From Rhizobium herbae (GTDB lineage: Bacteria; Pseudomonadota; Alphaproteobacteria; Rhizobiales; Rhizobiaceae): DNA of 64,000 nt. The DNA lies in assembly GCF_019511375.1 (NCBI RefSeq), contig NZ_JAEUAO010000001.1, forward strand, positions 620,001 to 684,000, given 5' to 3'. Below the pieces are notes generated by a model. The model ran no database searches and had not been told where the DNA came from. It was given only the letters and a program-made list of their open reading frames with translations. Below, piece by piece: positions 45,416 to 55,553 of the stretch. Positions within the stretch are counted from its first letter, which is position 1. Every line of letters starts with the position of its first letter. A program made the position numbers and the translations under genes.

Positions 45416-48103
45416 TCATGCCGATGATCCGGTTTGCGCCCCACTGCGGCGCCAGCGCCATTTATCGATTTCCATCACGACCAGCACCGACGAAGCGACC
45501 AGAGGCAACGCTACCCATTCCCGGGGCGATATCGGCGCCAGTTGCAAGGTATCTCGCAGCCAGGGAATATACATGGCAGAAATATGCAGCGCCTGCGCCG
45601 CTGCAACGCTCACGACCAAAAATGGATTGGCAAAGACACCGAGCGCAAAGACGGACCTGCGCTCCGAGCGACTGTTGAAGGTCTGGAAATTTTCAAACAG
45701 AACCAGAAGCAGAAGCAGCATATTGCGCGCCTGCGCCTCGCTGTAACCCTGCTGTAGCAACCAGTAGAATGTTGCGAAACCGCCAAATCCCATCACGAGC
45801 GCGGATTGCCAGATGCGCTGGATCATCAGTCGGTCGAAGATCGGCTCGCTTGGCCGACGCGGCGGACGGGAAAGCTCGTCGCCCTCGGCTCTTTCACCGG
45901 CCAACGCCACATCCTGGATGCCGTTGGTCACGAGGTTGAGCCAGAGCAGTTGCACAGGCAGCAAAGGCATAGGCAGGCCGAGCGGGATCGCGAGCAGAAA
46001 CAGCACCACCTCGGCAGCACCGGTCGACATCAGCATGAAAATCACCTTGCGGATATTGGCGTAGGCTACCCGCCCTTCGCGAACGCCGCTGACGATCGAT
46101 GCGAAATTGTCGTCGGTGATAACGATGTCGGCGCTCTCCTTGGCGACCTCGGTGCCCCTGCGTCCCATCGCTACCCCGACATGAGCCTGCCTCAGGGCCG
46201 GCGCGTCGTTGACGCCGTCACCGGTGACGGCGACAAAGTGCCCATTGCGCGCCAACGACAGCACGATCGACAGTTTTTGGGCCGGCGATACGCGTGCATA
46301 GATCCTCGCGCGCCGCGTGAGTTCATCAAGGATCTCCGAGCCGCTCTCTTCGGCGTTTCGGACGTCCGCGCCGGCCACCACCTGATCCGGACCGAAGACC
46401 AATCCTGCCTGTGAGGCAATCGCGGCCGCGGTGCGGGGATCGTCGCCCGTCACCATCGCAACCTCTATTCCGGCGGCATGGCAGTCCCTCATGGCTTCAG
46501 GCACTTCCGGCCGCAGCGGATCCTGCATGCCGACCAAACCGAGGAACACCAGATCGACAAGGTGATGATGACCGTAGCCTTCGTCGATTTCGTCTTCGAT
46601 CTCACCCTCTGCGAAGGCGAGGACGCGTAGGCCCCGCGCGGCCATCTCCTCCTTCTGCCGGATCAGGATTGCGCGGTCGACTGGCACGGCGCGACCGCCA
46701 ATATCCATACGATCGGCCATGCCGATCAGTGTCTCGGCTGCCCCTTTGACGAAGATTCGGACGCTCTTTCCCCGACGATGAAAGGACGCTGCGTATTTTA
46801 GATCCGGCTCATAGGGGATCCGAACAAGCAGGGGATAGTCTTCTTCAATCGCATGCTGCACGATCCCTGCCTTGCGCGCGGCGGCAAGCAGAGCGACATC
46901 GACGGTGTCACCAACGCCCTTCCAGCCGTCGCTTTCTTTCGTCAGCCTGCCTTCATTCGGCAGGGCCGCAGCCTTGAGGAGGGCAAGCGCCATATCACGC
47001 GCCTGATCGGGCGTTGTTCCCGAGCCATGAATGCGGCAGGCATCGAGATCCGCTCCCGCCTCGCATGACAGCTCCGTTCCGTCCGGCAGGAGAATATCCG
47101 TCACCGTCAACTCGTTGCGGGTCAGCGTGCCGGTCTTGTCGGTTGCGATCATGGTACACGACCCAAGCGATTCGACGGCCGGCATTTGCCGCACGATGAC
47201 ATTCGCTTTCGCCATGCGGCGCATGCTGATGGCCAGTGCCACGGAGATCGCAACGGGCAGGCCTTCCGGGATTGCGCTGACGGCCAAGCCGACCGACATC
47301 ATGAACAGATCCTGCAAGGCCATCCCGCGTGCGAGCCCCACGATGATGAGCAGTGCCACGGCGAGCCCGACCATCCAGGCAATCATATGCGAGAATCTCT
47401 CGAGCCGGATCATCAGCGGCGGACGCGAGACGTCCGGCTTGTCGAGTGCGGCGGCGATTCTGCCGATCTGCGTCGCCGCGCCTGTCGCGATCACGACGCC
47501 TCTTCCCCGGCCGCGCGTGATGAGCGCGCCCGCAAAGGCGGCGCAGTCGCTTCCGTCCTCCAACTCCGGGCCGGCCGAAGCCTTCTTGCGGACCGGAGCG
47601 GACTCGCCGGTCAGCAGCGATTCGTCGCAAAGCAGATCGTTCACGGCGCTGAGGCTGATATCAGCAGGTACCCGCCCGCCCGCATCAAGAGAGACGACGT
47701 CACCCGGCACGAGCAGTTGCGCATCGATCTCCTGGGGCTGGCCGTCACGCATAACCGTCGCATGCGGCTGCTCAAGCTTCCGAAGGGCCGCGGCGGCTTG
47801 TCCGGCCGAATGCTCCTGGAAGCCACCGATAATCCCGTTGATCAGCAAGACGGCGCCAATGAAGAGAGCGTCCTTCACGTCACCCAGGGCCAGCGAAACA
47901 AGAGCCGCCGCAAGAAGGACATAGATCAGCGGGCTGCGAAACTGACGCAGAAATGTCGCCAGGAAAGAAGGAGATCGCGGTTCCGGCAGGACGTTCCGGC
48001 CAAATCGCGCCAGCCTCGCTTTTGCTTCTCGGCCGCTCAGCCCGCTGTCAATGGAAGCACCGGTCGGGGCGGCATTTTCAACAGTCGAAACGTCGGAATG
48101 CAT
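45416..48103 (-). CDS. P2-type cation-transporting ATPase
   Basis: 895 residues. N-terminal cation-ATPase domain (GLSGREAKARLARFGRNVLPEP), actuator loop LLTGESAPV, TM4 SAIPEGLPVAI (the PEGLP ion-binding motif of Ca2+-type pumps), phosphorylation site DKTGTLTRNEL, hinge TGDGVNDAPALRQAHVGVAMG and C-terminal membrane helices. The likely ions are Ca2+, Na+ or Mg2+. The start MHSDVSTVEN at 48103 has GGAG seven bases before it; the longer open frame to 48304 would run through the FixK box and is rejected. It is FixK-regulated by the box at 48194. Confidence 0.88.
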   Translation of the reverse strand: MHSDVSTVENAAPTGASIDSGLSGREAKARLARFGRNVLPEPRSPSFLATFLRQFRSPLIYVLLAAALVSLALGDVKDALFIGAVLLINGIIGGFQEHSAGQAAAALRKLEQPHATVMRDGQPQEIDAQLLVPGDVVSLDAGGRVPADISLSAVNDLLCDESLLTGESAPVRKKASAGPELEDGSDCAAFAGALITRGRGRGVVIATGAATQIGRIAAALDKPDVSRPPLMIRLERFSHMIAWMVGLAVALLIIVGLARGMALQDLFMMSVGLAVSAIPEGLPVAISVALAISMRRMAKANVIVRQMPAVESLGSCTMIATDKTGTLTRNELTVTDILLPDGTELSCEAGADLDACRIHGSGTTPDQARDMALALLKAAALPNEGRLTKESDGWKGVGDTVDVALLAAARKAGIVQHAIEEDYPLLVRIPYEPDLKYAASFHRRGKSVRIFVKGAAETLIGMADRMDIGGRAVPVDRAILIRQKEEMAARGLRVLAFAEGEIEDEIDEGYGHHHLVDLVFLGLVGMQDPLRPEVPEAMRDCHAAGIEVAMVTGDDPRTAAAIASQAGLVFGPDQVVAGADVRNAEESGSEILDELTRRARIYARVSPAQKLSIVLSLARNGHFVAVTGDGVNDAPALRQAHVGVAMGRRGTEVAKESADIVITDDNFASIVSGVREGRVAYANIRKVIFMLMSTGAAEVVLFLLAIPLGLPMPLLPVQLLWLNLVTNGIQDVALAGERAEGDELSRPPRRPSEPIFDRLMIQRIWQSALVMGFGGFATFYWLLQQGYSEAQARNMLLLLLVLFENFQTFNSRSERRSVFALGVFANPFLVVSVAAAQALHISAMYIPWLRDTLQLAPISPREWVALPLVASSVLVVMEIDKWRWRRSGAQTGSSA

Positions 48104-48193
48104 TGTTGCTCCGTCCGATAAATGTCCCCCTTCGCGGCAGGCAAGGAAGAGAGTTCCCGGTCGAACTATATAGCCGGCGTGCGCGAGTATCCT

Positions 48194-48207
48194 TTGACGT
48201 GCGTCAA
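48194..48207. promoter_or_regulatory. FixK/FNR box upstream of the P2-type ATPase
   Basis: TTGACGTGCGTCAA, 90 bases before the start codon at 48103. It shares the 346-base divergent region with the hsp20 box at 48291. Confidence 0.78.
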
Positions 48208-48290
48208 TCGATTCGAACACGCCGAGAAAATGCCATCCGTGGTCTGCAATACGCCGCCGCGATCGCTGCCGAAGGGAAATTGGCGGTGTT

Positions 48291-48304
48291 TTGATCCCAA
48301 TCAA
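48291..48304. promoter_or_regulatory. FixK/FNR box upstream of hsp20
   Basis: TTGATCCCAATCAA, 145 bases before the hsp20 start at 48450. The remaining bases of the 48104-48449 region show no gene. Confidence 0.78.
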
Positions 48305-48449
48305 TGAACTTCAAAGCCGAAAGGGCTCTCATCGATGCTGCCGCGGGTGGTTCGGTGGGTCCGGCAAGGCTGTCGTCGCGAGGTGTTCGAGATCGATGGG
48401 CGCCGCTGCGAACCACCACGAAACACAAAGCCTGAAAAGGAGATCAATC

Positions 48450-48980
48450 ATGAAGACGTCGCCCACGAAATTGCAAGTCAAGACCGAGGGCACGACACCG
48501 GTGGCGACCGGCCAATCCTGGAGCCTGTTGGATAACCTGCGCCAGGACATCGATCGCTTGTTCGATGACTTCCATCCCCTCTCGTGGCGCTCCCCCTTCA
48601 GTCGTGGACGCAGAGGCGGCGCGACCGCGGGCGACACCCGCTGGGAGATCGCTCCGGCTGTCGACGTGGTCGAACGAAACCAGGAATACGAGATTACCGC
48701 CGAACTGCCAGGAATGGATGAAAGCAATATCGAAGTCAGCGTCTCGAACGGCATGCTGACGCTCAAAGGCGAAAAGACGGAAGAGAAGGAAGAGAAGGAA
48801 AAGGACTACTACCTCTCCGAACGCAGCTACGGCTCGTTCCAGCGCAGCTTTCCCATCCCCGATGTAGTCGACGCCAACAAGATAGAGGCGTCCTTTGCGA
48901 AAGGGCTGCTTACAATCAAGCTGCCGAAATCAGCCGATGCCCAGAAGAAGGAAAAGAAAATCCCCGTCAAATCGGCCTGA
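48450..48980 (+). CDS. Hsp20/alpha-crystallin small heat-shock protein
   Basis: 176 residues. A variable N-terminal arm (WSLLDNLRQDIDRLFDDF) is followed by the alpha-crystallin domain (~68-165: IAPAVDVVERNQEYEITAELPGMDESNIEVSVSNGMLTLKGEK, YGSFQRSFPIPDVVDANKIEASFAKGLLTIKLPK) and a Lys-rich tail. It is an ATP-independent holdase chaperone. The ATG at 48450 follows AAAAGGAG; an in-frame ATG at 48291 is inside the FixK box and unlikely. It may be cotranscribed with the metal ATPase 164 bases downstream. Confidence 0.92.
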   Translation: MKTSPTKLQVKTEGTTPVATGQSWSLLDNLRQDIDRLFDDFHPLSWRSPFSRGRRGGATAGDTRWEIAPAVDVVERNQEYEITAELPGMDESNIEVSVSNGMLTLKGEKTEEKEEKEKDYYLSERSYGSFQRSFPIPDVVDANKIEASFAKGLLTIKLPKSADAQKKEKKIPVKSA

Positions 48981-49144
48981 TTCCCGTTCTGACCATCAAT
49001 TGGCGCGTCGGTGAAGAAACGGCGCGCCTGCCTCACGAACTGTTGAGAAGCGTTTGCCGCTGACCGACCAAGAACGGTAACATCTGCCAACCGGTCCTGA
49101 AAACTAGCGTTTGCGGAAGGCTCGACAGGTCACGAGAGGCACCG

Positions 49145-51004
49145 ATGCAACTCCATTTCCGCCGTCACGCCCTCGTGCGCTGGCTATCAGATCATAGGCA
49201 ACCGCTGTTGGTCGCGGTCGCGCTGATCGGGCTTGTTGGCGGATTCGCACTTCACGTCATGAACATGCCCTCGTCATCACGACTTCTTTGGGGATGCGCG
49301 ACGGTTCCCATATTGGCCGCACTCCTTGTTACTGCCGGCAACTCCCTTTTTCGCGGCGACTTCGGCCTCGACCTGATTGCCGCTCTCTCCATGACCGTGG
49401 CCTTGGCGTTCGGGGAAACGCTGGCCGCAAACGTCGTTGCACTTATGTATGCCGGCGGACAGATGCTCGAAGCGTTCGCGTCCGGCCGTGCGGCGAAAGA
49501 AATGACGGCATTGCTCGGAAGGGTCCCGAAACGGGCGATCCGTTACAGCGGTGACCGGCTCGAGGAAGTGCCCATCTCCTCGCTCGTTCCTGGTGACCGA
49601 CTTCTGGTTCGGCAGGGTGAGGTTATCCCTGTCGATGGTTCGATCGTATCGGGGTCCGCCCTCTTGGATCAGTCTGCCCTGACCGGTGAGTCCCTCCCCG
49701 TCGCGCGCGGGCCGCGGGATGAGGTCCTGAGCGGCAGTACCTCGCTCGGTCACGCCTTTGACATGCACGTCCTTCGTCCGGCAGCCGAGAGCACCTATGC
49801 AGGCATCGTGCGACTGGTGGAGGCCGCACAGAAAAGCAAAGCGCCCATGGCGCGCCTGGCCGATCGCTATGCCGTCGTGTTTCTTTTTGTGACGATCGGG
49901 TTGTCCGTTGCAGCATGGCTTCTGTCCGGCGAGCCTCGCCGCGCACTGGCGGTCCTTGTTGTCGCCACCCCCTGCCCCTTGATCCTGGCCGTACCGATTG
50001 CGCTCGTTTCCGGCCTCTCCCGCTCCGCGAAAATCGGGGTACTGATAAAGGGCGGTGATGTGCTTGAGACGCTCAGCCGCGTGCGTGTGGCTGTGTTCGA
50101 CAAGACCGGCACCCTGACTTTCGGCGCAGCGGAAATCGTGGAAATCCATGCGGCTGCCTGGATCTCGAAGGTCGAGCTTCTTCGGCTCGCAGCGTCGCTG
50201 GACCAGGCTTCGAACCACGTGATGGCGGCAGCGCTCGTCGCCGCTGCCGCCAAGCGCGGACTGCCGCTCTCCTCGCCCGCCAATGTCCGAGAAGAAGCTG
50301 GGGCAGGGTTGGAGGGCCTCGTCGATGGAAGAAAGGTCGTCATTGGAGGAAGCGGTTATGTTGCCGCCAACAGCAGAAAAGGCGATCCGAGATCGTTCCG
50401 CTCGGATGGAAAGCCGGGCCAAATGGTCGTGGCGGTAGCAATTGATGGCATCGTTGCCGGCACAATCATCATGGCCGATCAAGTCAGAACGGACGCCTCC
50501 ACTGCCGTGGCCCGCTTCCGGGAAGCAGGAATCACAAAAATCATTCTTGCCACGGGGGACCGTCTCGACGTCGCGTCTGTGATCAGCGACGGGCTGGAAA
50601 TCGATCAGGTCCTCGCAGACCTTACGCCGGAGCAGAAAGTGGGGGCCGTTTTCGCCGCGCGTCGATCCGGTCCTGTGATGATGGTCGGTGATGGCGTGAA
50701 TGACGCGCCAGCCCTGGCATCTGCGGATGTCGGCGTGGCGATGGGCGCGCGCGGCGCGGCGGCATCCTCGGAGGCCGCCGGTGTGGTCCTGCTCGTCGAC
50801 AGGCTTACACCTCTCGCACAGGCGCTCGCGATTTCGCACCGGACGCTTGCAATCGCGCGGCAAAGTGTAATTGCCGGTCTCGGCCTGTCTTTAGCCGCAA
50901 TGTCTCTGGCGGCTTTCGGCTATCTGCCGCCGGTCCAGGGTGCACTCCTGCAGGAGATCATCGACCTCGCCGTCATCCTCAATGCAATGCGGGCGCTGCG
51001 GTAA
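49145..51004 (+). CDS. P1B-type heavy-metal ATPase with TPCP motif (P1B-5-like)
   Basis: 619 residues. No N-terminal metal-binding domain is present. Actuator loop QSALTGESLPV; TM4 metal-site motif VVATPCPLILAVPIAL with TPCP at 275-278; phosphorylation D319 in DKTGTLTFG; hinge VGDGVNDAPALASADVGVAMG. TPCP, rather than CPC or SPC, marks the P1B-5 group, whose Sinorhizobium member Nia is implicated in Ni/Fe export in nodules. Nia ends in a hemerythrin-like domain; this protein stops right after the last membrane helix and lacks it. It has no FixK box of its own and probably follows hsp20 transcription. Confidence 0.85.
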   Translation: MQLHFRRHALVRWLSDHRQPLLVAVALIGLVGGFALHVMNMPSSSRLLWGCATVPILAALLVTAGNSLFRGDFGLDLIAALSMTVALAFGETLAANVVALMYAGGQMLEAFASGRAAKEMTALLGRVPKRAIRYSGDRLEEVPISSLVPGDRLLVRQGEVIPVDGSIVSGSALLDQSALTGESLPVARGPRDEVLSGSTSLGHAFDMHVLRPAAESTYAGIVRLVEAAQKSKAPMARLADRYAVVFLFVTIGLSVAAWLLSGEPRRALAVLVVATPCPLILAVPIALVSGLSRSAKIGVLIKGGDVLETLSRVRVAVFDKTGTLTFGAAEIVEIHAAAWISKVELLRLAASLDQASNHVMAAALVAAAAKRGLPLSSPANVREEAGAGLEGLVDGRKVVIGGSGYVAANSRKGDPRSFRSDGKPGQMVVAVAIDGIVAGTIIMADQVRTDASTAVARFREAGITKIILATGDRLDVASVISDGLEIDQVLADLTPEQKVGAVFAARRSGPVMMVGDGVNDAPALASADVGVAMGARGAAASSEAAGVVLLVDRLTPLAQALAISHRTLAIARQSVIAGLGLSLAAMSLAAFGYLPPVQGALLQEIIDLAVILNAMRALR

Positions 51005-51140
51005 GTTGGCCGCGCCGTCGGTGTTCTGCTATTTTCAGGCGACCGATGCCGAAGGTCTTTGCGCCGGATCAAAATGAAGTGACGTTTTTGGTGTCACTAT
51101 TGCCGTTGCGAAACCTGGTGCCGAAAAGGAGCCCAATGCC

Positions 51141-51596
51141 ATGATGGTCAAGGAGATGACGCGCTCGGAGTGCATCGGCCTGATTTCCGCTAACCGCCTG
51201 GGACGGTTGGCCTGCTCCAAAGATGACCGGCCTTATATCATCCCGGTTTACTACGCCCTTGACGGCAATTGCCTTTACAGCTTTTCCATGCCGGGACAGA
51301 AAGTCGACTGGATGCGCGAAAATCCTCACGTCTGCGTCGAGGTCGACGAGTTCCAGGGTGGTTTCGGCTGGAGAAGCGTCGTCGTTTACGGGAAATATCA
51401 GGAATTTCCGGACACCGATCAATGGCATCACCAGCGGCTGCATGCCTGGTCAATTCTCGAACGGCATGTAGATTGGTGGGAACCAGGAGCATTGAAGCCG
51501 ATGCCGCAACCGATGGCAAGCGCTTCGCCTCACCTGTTTTACGGGATTGATATCGTCGAGGTGACCGGAAGAATGGCGGTGAGCGGGGACAACTAG
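51141..51596 (+). CDS. Pyridoxamine 5'-phosphate oxidase-related flavin protein
   Basis: 151 residues of the FMN-binding split-barrel family: LISANRLGRLACSKDDRPYIIPVYYALDGNCLYSFSMPGQKVDWMRENPHVCVEVDEF. AAGGAG precedes the double ATG. Such small proteins occur in FixK/DosR-type hypoxia regulons, where they may act as flavin- or F420-dependent reductases, but the substrate is unknown. It follows the metal ATPase by 136 bases on the same strand and converges with a Usp gene. Confidence 0.8.
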   Translation: MMVKEMTRSECIGLISANRLGRLACSKDDRPYIIPVYYALDGNCLYSFSMPGQKVDWMRENPHVCVEVDEFQGGFGWRSVVVYGKYQEFPDTDQWHHQRLHAWSILERHVDWWEPGALKPMPQPMASASPHLFYGIDIVEVTGRMAVSGDN

Positions 51597-51680
51597 CCGC
51601 AGAGCGGGATGTCTTGCAGCCAATACAGACAAGGATGCCGACCCGGTCGCGCAACCGGATCGGCACGGGGCAGGACCGGA

Positions 51681-52517
51681 TCAGTGGGTCATCAAGACGC
51701 AGACGCTCGGTTCCTCGATGATCGACTTCGTGACGCCGCCGAAGATGCGCTGCCTCAGGCGAGAATGACCATACCCCCCCATCACGATCAGATCGGCCGA
51801 AACATCAAGCGCATGCTGATTGAGGACTTCGTCAACGGGACGCCCGCCGCTCGGCAACCGGTCGACCGTGACCTCGATCCCATGCCGCGCAAGATAGGCG
51901 GCAACATCGGCGCCGGGTTCCTCTCCGTTTCTCGCGGACGCTGCCCGAGGGTCAACCATGGTCACATGAACCGAGTCAGCGTCCTTCATGACGTCGATTG
52001 CTTCGCGCGCTGCCCTGGCGGCTTCCAGACGGGAATCCCAGGCAAGTATGACTGTCCTTGGAGAAAGGGTTGGCTTGCCGCGCTTTGGAACGAGAAGAAC
52101 GGGTCGCGCGGACTTGAAAAGGCAACCGTCTATGGCACGGGCCCGCAGTTCCGGGTCCAGTTTGAGGCCGGGTCCAAGGAGCGAGATGTCGGCATAGGAG
52201 GCACGCTCGCCGATTTCCTCGTCGGACCATGCCATCTCCGTGTACATCGTGTCGACATCGAACGAGATGCCGGTCTGGGCAAGCAATGCCTTGGCCTCTT
52301 CCGCCCGTTCGTCAAGTTTCGCAATTTCGCGGTTGCGCTCTTCGAGCCAGTCGATCGACACGGCGGCAGCATATTCGCCGATCGGCGGCGATGCCGACAA
52401 AGCGACAACCAAGGCGGAAAGATGCGCGCCGGCGGAAGCACATAGCTCGGCCGCTACGCGCAGATCACTGTCGGACTGATTGATCCCGGTCACGCTGAGA
52501 ATGGTCTTGTAGCTCAT
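51681..52517 (-). CDS. Tandem universal stress protein (UspA)
   Basis: 278 residues, two Usp domains: N-terminal (YKTILSVTGINQSDSDLRVAAELC) and C-terminal (TVILAWDSRLEAARAAREAI … DLIVMGGYGHSRLRQRIFGGVTKSI), the latter with the complete G-x2-G-x9-G-[ST] ATP loop. A perfect FixK box lies 66 bases upstream. It is a paralogue of the Usp at 44.4 kb. Confidence 0.9.
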   Translation of the reverse strand: MSYKTILSVTGINQSDSDLRVAAELCASAGAHLSALVVALSASPPIGEYAAAVSIDWLEERNREIAKLDERAEEAKALLAQTGISFDVDTMYTEMAWSDEEIGERASYADISLLGPGLKLDPELRARAIDGCLFKSARPVLLVPKRGKPTLSPRTVILAWDSRLEAARAAREAIDVMKDADSVHVTMVDPRAASARNGEEPGADVAAYLARHGIEVTVDRLPSGGRPVDEVLNQHALDVSADLIVMGGYGHSRLRQRIFGGVTKSIIEEPSVCVLMTH

Positions 52518-52583
52518 TGAATGTTCCCTTCGAAGATCGTCGAACTGTGAACTCTGAGCTTAGACCTTCCCGCAGCGTCCACA

Positions 52584-52597
52584 TTGATCTCCGTCAA
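52584..52597. promoter_or_regulatory. FixK/FNR box upstream of uspA-2
   Basis: TTGATCTCCGTCAA, 66 bases before the Usp start at 52517. Confidence 0.8.
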
Positions 52598-52719
52598 GGA
52601 TGGCCGCGCGTTTTGCCGTGACGAGCGCTTCGGATCCAGACTCGTCAGGAACGGATGGAGATCCCGCTTGCGGCGCTCGATGACTTCATAGAAACCGACA
52701 AAGACCTCGATTCGCAATA

Positions 52720-54642
52720 TCAATCGAGGAGTTCGCGAAGCCGCGTTGCAAGCTCGCGTGCGGAATAGGGCTTCTTCAGCCAGCTCCCCCGTTCCGTGAG
52801 TTCCCTTCCGGCGATGCTCGGTTCGGCATAGCCCGAGGTGAAGAGCACCTTGATATCGGGTCTTAACGCACGCGCATGCTTGGCCAGCTCGTCACCGGTC
52901 ATGCCACCGGGCATGACGATGTCGGTGAACAACAGCTCTATTTCGGGGTGAGCGGAAAGCATCTCCAGGGCGTCGCTTCCATTTGCGGCTTCCAGGATCG
53001 TGTAACCCGCATTGCTCAGCCGCATGATCGCCACCCGACGAACCCGCGCGTCATCTTCCACGACGAGAATTGTCTCACGCCCCTTTGGGATTTCGTGGTC
53101 GGCCGAAGATGCCGCTCCCTCGGCTATGGCGGCATTATCCCCTTCGACAAAGGCAGGAAGGAATAGACGAACGCTGGTACCCTGGCCGGGCTCACTGTAG
53201 AGTTGAACATGGCCTCCCGATTGTCTCACAAACCCGTAGACCATGCTCAGTCCAAGGCCGGTGCCAGAACCAACACTTTTGGTGGTGAAGAAGGGTTCAA
53301 AGGCGTGACGCCTCACTTCACTCGACATCCCGCAGCCCGTATCTGTCACCGAGATCAGAACGTAAGTTCCGGTCCTGACTTCGGGATACATTTGCGCGTA
53401 GTCGCGATCGAGAGATGTGCGCGATATCTCGACGGTCAGCCGACCTCCGCGCGACATCGCATCCCGTGCATTGAGCGCCAGATTGAGAAGCGCGTTTTGA
53501 AGCTGGGACGCATCTACCATTGCCTGACCCGGTGTCCCGTTTATGACGCTTCGCAACTCGATCGTCTCCCCCAGTGTCCGGCGCAGCAGCTCGGAGAAAG
53601 TGGAAACGTGCTGGGCCACGTCGACCGGTTTCGGATTGAGCGGCTGCCGCCTGCCGAAAGCCAAAAGCTGGCTCGTCAATTTGGCGCCGTCATCCGTCGC
53701 CGCCTGTGCCTCCCGCAGCAATCCCCGGAGTGTCTCGTCGTTGAGCAGCGGCTCCATCATTTCCAGATTGCCGCTGATGACGGTCAGGAGATTGTTGAAG
53801 TCGTGAGCGATACCGCCGGTTAGCTGTCCCACCGCCTCCATCTTCTGAGACTGCCTCAGTTCCTCTTCAACCCGCTGCCTACTCGTCAGGTCACGGATGA
53901 ACCCGGTGAAGATGCGCTTTCCGTTAGCTGTCGCTTCACCAACCGAAAGCTCCATCGGAAAAGTCGTTCCGTCCTTGCGTATACCCGTAACGACACGGCC
54001 GTAGCCGATAATGCGTCGCTCGCCGGTGCGAATGTAGTGTGACAGGTAACCGTCATGGGCGTCCCGATCCGGTTGCGGCATCAGCATGCGAACGTTTTTT
54101 CCAACCACCTCGTTCGCGGTATAACCGAAGAGTCGCCCCGCCGCAGCGCTGAACGATCCTATCACCCCGGTGTCGTCGATGACGACCATGGCATCCGGCA
54201 CAGTGTCGAGAATCGACCGCAAATGCGCTTCCCGTTCGGCGAGACCGGCTTGGCTTTGCTTCAGCTCGGAAATGTCGTTGTCGGTTTGAACGATCAATGG
54301 GACGGTTGCTTCCCTGCCCTGCGATTGAACCCATCGGCTGACAGTTGAAATGGCACGACCGTCCTTGTGGTGGTGGACCAGTTCGCCTTCCCAAGTCCCC
54401 CTCTCGGTGAGTTGCGCACGCACCTGTTCGATCGGTTCCGGAAACTCGGTAGCAAGCAGATGATGGACAATCTGGCCAATAGCCTCGGGGCGAGCAAACC
54501 CGTAGAGCCTCTCGCAGCCCCTGCTCCAGTAACGAATCCGGCCGTCAAAACTATGTATGATGATATTGGCGTCGTCGAGGAATCGGATGACGTCATCCAA
54601 ACGCAATTCTGACGCGATTCCGCCGTCTGTCATGTCGTCCAT
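52720..54642 (-). CDS. fixL: FixL-like hybrid oxygen-sensing histidine kinase (hFixL)
   Basis: 640 residues, no membrane segments. PAS1 ~15-125. PAS2 ~140-250 is the haem-PAS type of Fix[31 protein letters not shown] with putative proximal haem ligand H196, and [26 protein letters not shown]. HisKA has H280 ([16 protein letters not shown]), HATPase_c has [17 protein letters not shown], and a C-terminal receiver (~515-635: [16 protein letters not shown]) makes it hybrid. Compared with Bradyrhizobium FixL, the residues matching R206 and I218 are His202 and Tyr214, so oxygen affinity may differ. Unlike S. meliloti FixL it is soluble and hybrid, as in Rhizobium etli hFixL. It lies 33 bases after fixK. 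Confidence 0.85.
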   Translation of the reverse strand: MDDMTDGGIASELRLDDVIRFLDDANIIIHSFDGRIRYWSRGCERLYGFARPEAIGQIVHHLLATEFPEPIEQVRAQLTERGTWEGELVHHHKDGRAISTVSRWVQSQGREATVPLIVQTDNDISELKQSQAGLAEREAHLRSILDTVPDAMVVIDDTGVIGSFSAAAGRLFGYTANEVVGKNVRMLMPQPDRDAHDGYLSHYIRTGERRIIGYGRVVTGIRKDGTTFPMELSVGEATANGKRIFTGFIRDLTSRQRVEEELRQSQKMEAVGQLTGGIAHDFNNLLTVISGNLEMMEPLLNDETLRGLLREAQAATDDGAKLTSQLLAFGRRQPLNPKPVDVAQHVSTFSELLRRTLGETIELRSVINGTPGQAMVDASQLQNALLNLALNARDAMSRGGRLTVEISRTSLDRDYAQMYPEVRTGTYVLISVTDTGCGMSSEVRRHAFEPFFTTKSVGSGTGLGLSMVYGFVRQSGGHVQLYSEPGQGTSVRLFLPAFVEGDNAAIAEGAASSADHEIPKGRETILVVEDDARVRRVAIMRLSNAGYTILEAANGSDALEMLSAHPEIELLFTDIVMPGGMTGDELAKHARALRPDIKVLFTSGYAEPSIAGRELTERGSWLKKPYSARELATRLRELLD

Positions 54643-54675
54643 GCGGTTTCCACCTCGGCCGGCCGTTAGCGAAGT

Positions 54676-55422
54676 TCAAGCAGCCCCTAGACAACGTTCT
54701 GTCGGGGCTGCGTAGGGATCAGCATAGCTCTCACCGGCAAGCGACGCGAGTGTCACTGGTTTCACGATAACGACGGAATGGCGGCCGGCGGCTACGATCA
54801 CACCACGATTTGTAAGCTTTGTCATTGTCCGCGAAACCGTTTCAATCGTTAGTCCCAGATAGTCAGCGATATCGAGGCGGGTCATCGGCAGTTCCACGAT
54901 CGGCATGGCTGGGCAGGTCTGCGTGACGCGGCGCGCCGTCGAGAGCAGAAAATTACAGACTCTCTCTTCAGCGTTCTTGCGCGACAAGAGCACCATCTGG
55001 TCCTGCGCCGCCGCCAGTTCATCGCTCAGGCGCGAAAATAGCTGCTCGCGAAGCTCCGGTTGACGCGATATTTCCTCCTGGAAGCGGTTGCGCCCGAAAC
55101 GCCGCACCGTGACCTGCGTGACGGCCTCGGCGCTGTAGAGGTACCGGTCGCGAAGAGACGCGCCCAGCAGCTCGCCTGCATAGATGAATCCCGTAATCAC
55201 CCGCCGGCCATCGTTTAACACCCTGACGATACGAAACACGCCGGCGACGACCTCAAAGACATTGGCGGCGGGGTCCCCCTCCCAGAACAATGTCGATCCA
55301 GCCTCGAAACGATCCATCGCCTGCTTGGAGAAAATATCGCGCAAACTCGGGGTCCCGGTATCAACGGCACGCAAAATTGCATTCGACATAACAGCATGCA
55401 AGGATTGTGGTCGCGCAAGCAT
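54676..55422 (-). CDS. fixK: FixK-type Crp/Fnr regulator
   Basis: 248 residues: cNMP-like domain (~25-140: FEAGSTLFWEGDPAANVFEVVAGVFRIVRVLNDGRRVI), dimer helix, and Crp-type HTH (~165-240: LPMTRLDIADYLGLTIETVSRTMTKLTNRGVI). The recognition helix has E-x-x-S-R, matching TTGAT half-sites. The N-terminus has no cysteine cluster, so it is FixK-like rather than an oxygen-sensing FnrN. The ATG at 55422 follows AGGAGG; the upstream open frame is rejected. A K-box ~90 bases upstream indicates activation by FxkR, and the nine boxes nearby are its probable targets. Confidence 0.9.
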   Translation of the reverse strand: MLARPQSLHAVMSNAILRAVDTGTPSLRDIFSKQAMDRFEAGSTLFWEGDPAANVFEVVAGVFRIVRVLNDGRRVITGFIYAGELLGASLRDRYLYSAEAVTQVTVRRFGRNRFQEEISRQPELREQLFSRLSDELAAAQDQMVLLSRKNAEERVCNFLLSTARRVTQTCPAMPIVELPMTRLDIADYLGLTIETVSRTMTKLTNRGVIVAAGRHSVVIVKPVTLASLAGESYADPYAAPTERCLGAA

Positions 55423-55512
55423 CGTGCCCTCCTGTCCGATCGATGTGGTTCCGACAAGTTGAGTTGGCACGGTGACGGCGTGACGATGAGGATGTAAGGT
55501 TTTGTGCAAGTG

Positions 55513-55528
55513 TGTAACAGCTTGTAAC
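55513..55528 (-). promoter_or_regulatory. K-box (FxkR binding site) in the fixK/fxkR intergenic region
   Basis: On the minus strand the sequence reads GTTACA-AGCT-GTTACA, an exact direct repeat with a 4-base spacer. It equals the K-box described for FxkR-controlled fixK genes in Rhizobium etli (recalled from the literature). It is 91 bases upstream of fixK and 26 bases upstream of the divergent fxkR-like gene. Confidence 0.85.
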
Positions 55529-55553
55529 AGCGTGGCCGCTGTCCGGGGGCGCT

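Noticed and set aside
52480-52493. FixK-like sequence TTGATCCCGGTCAC
   Set aside because: One arm is imperfect and it lies inside the Usp coding sequence, where it encodes the conserved SVTGINQ; the perfect box upstream explains regulation.
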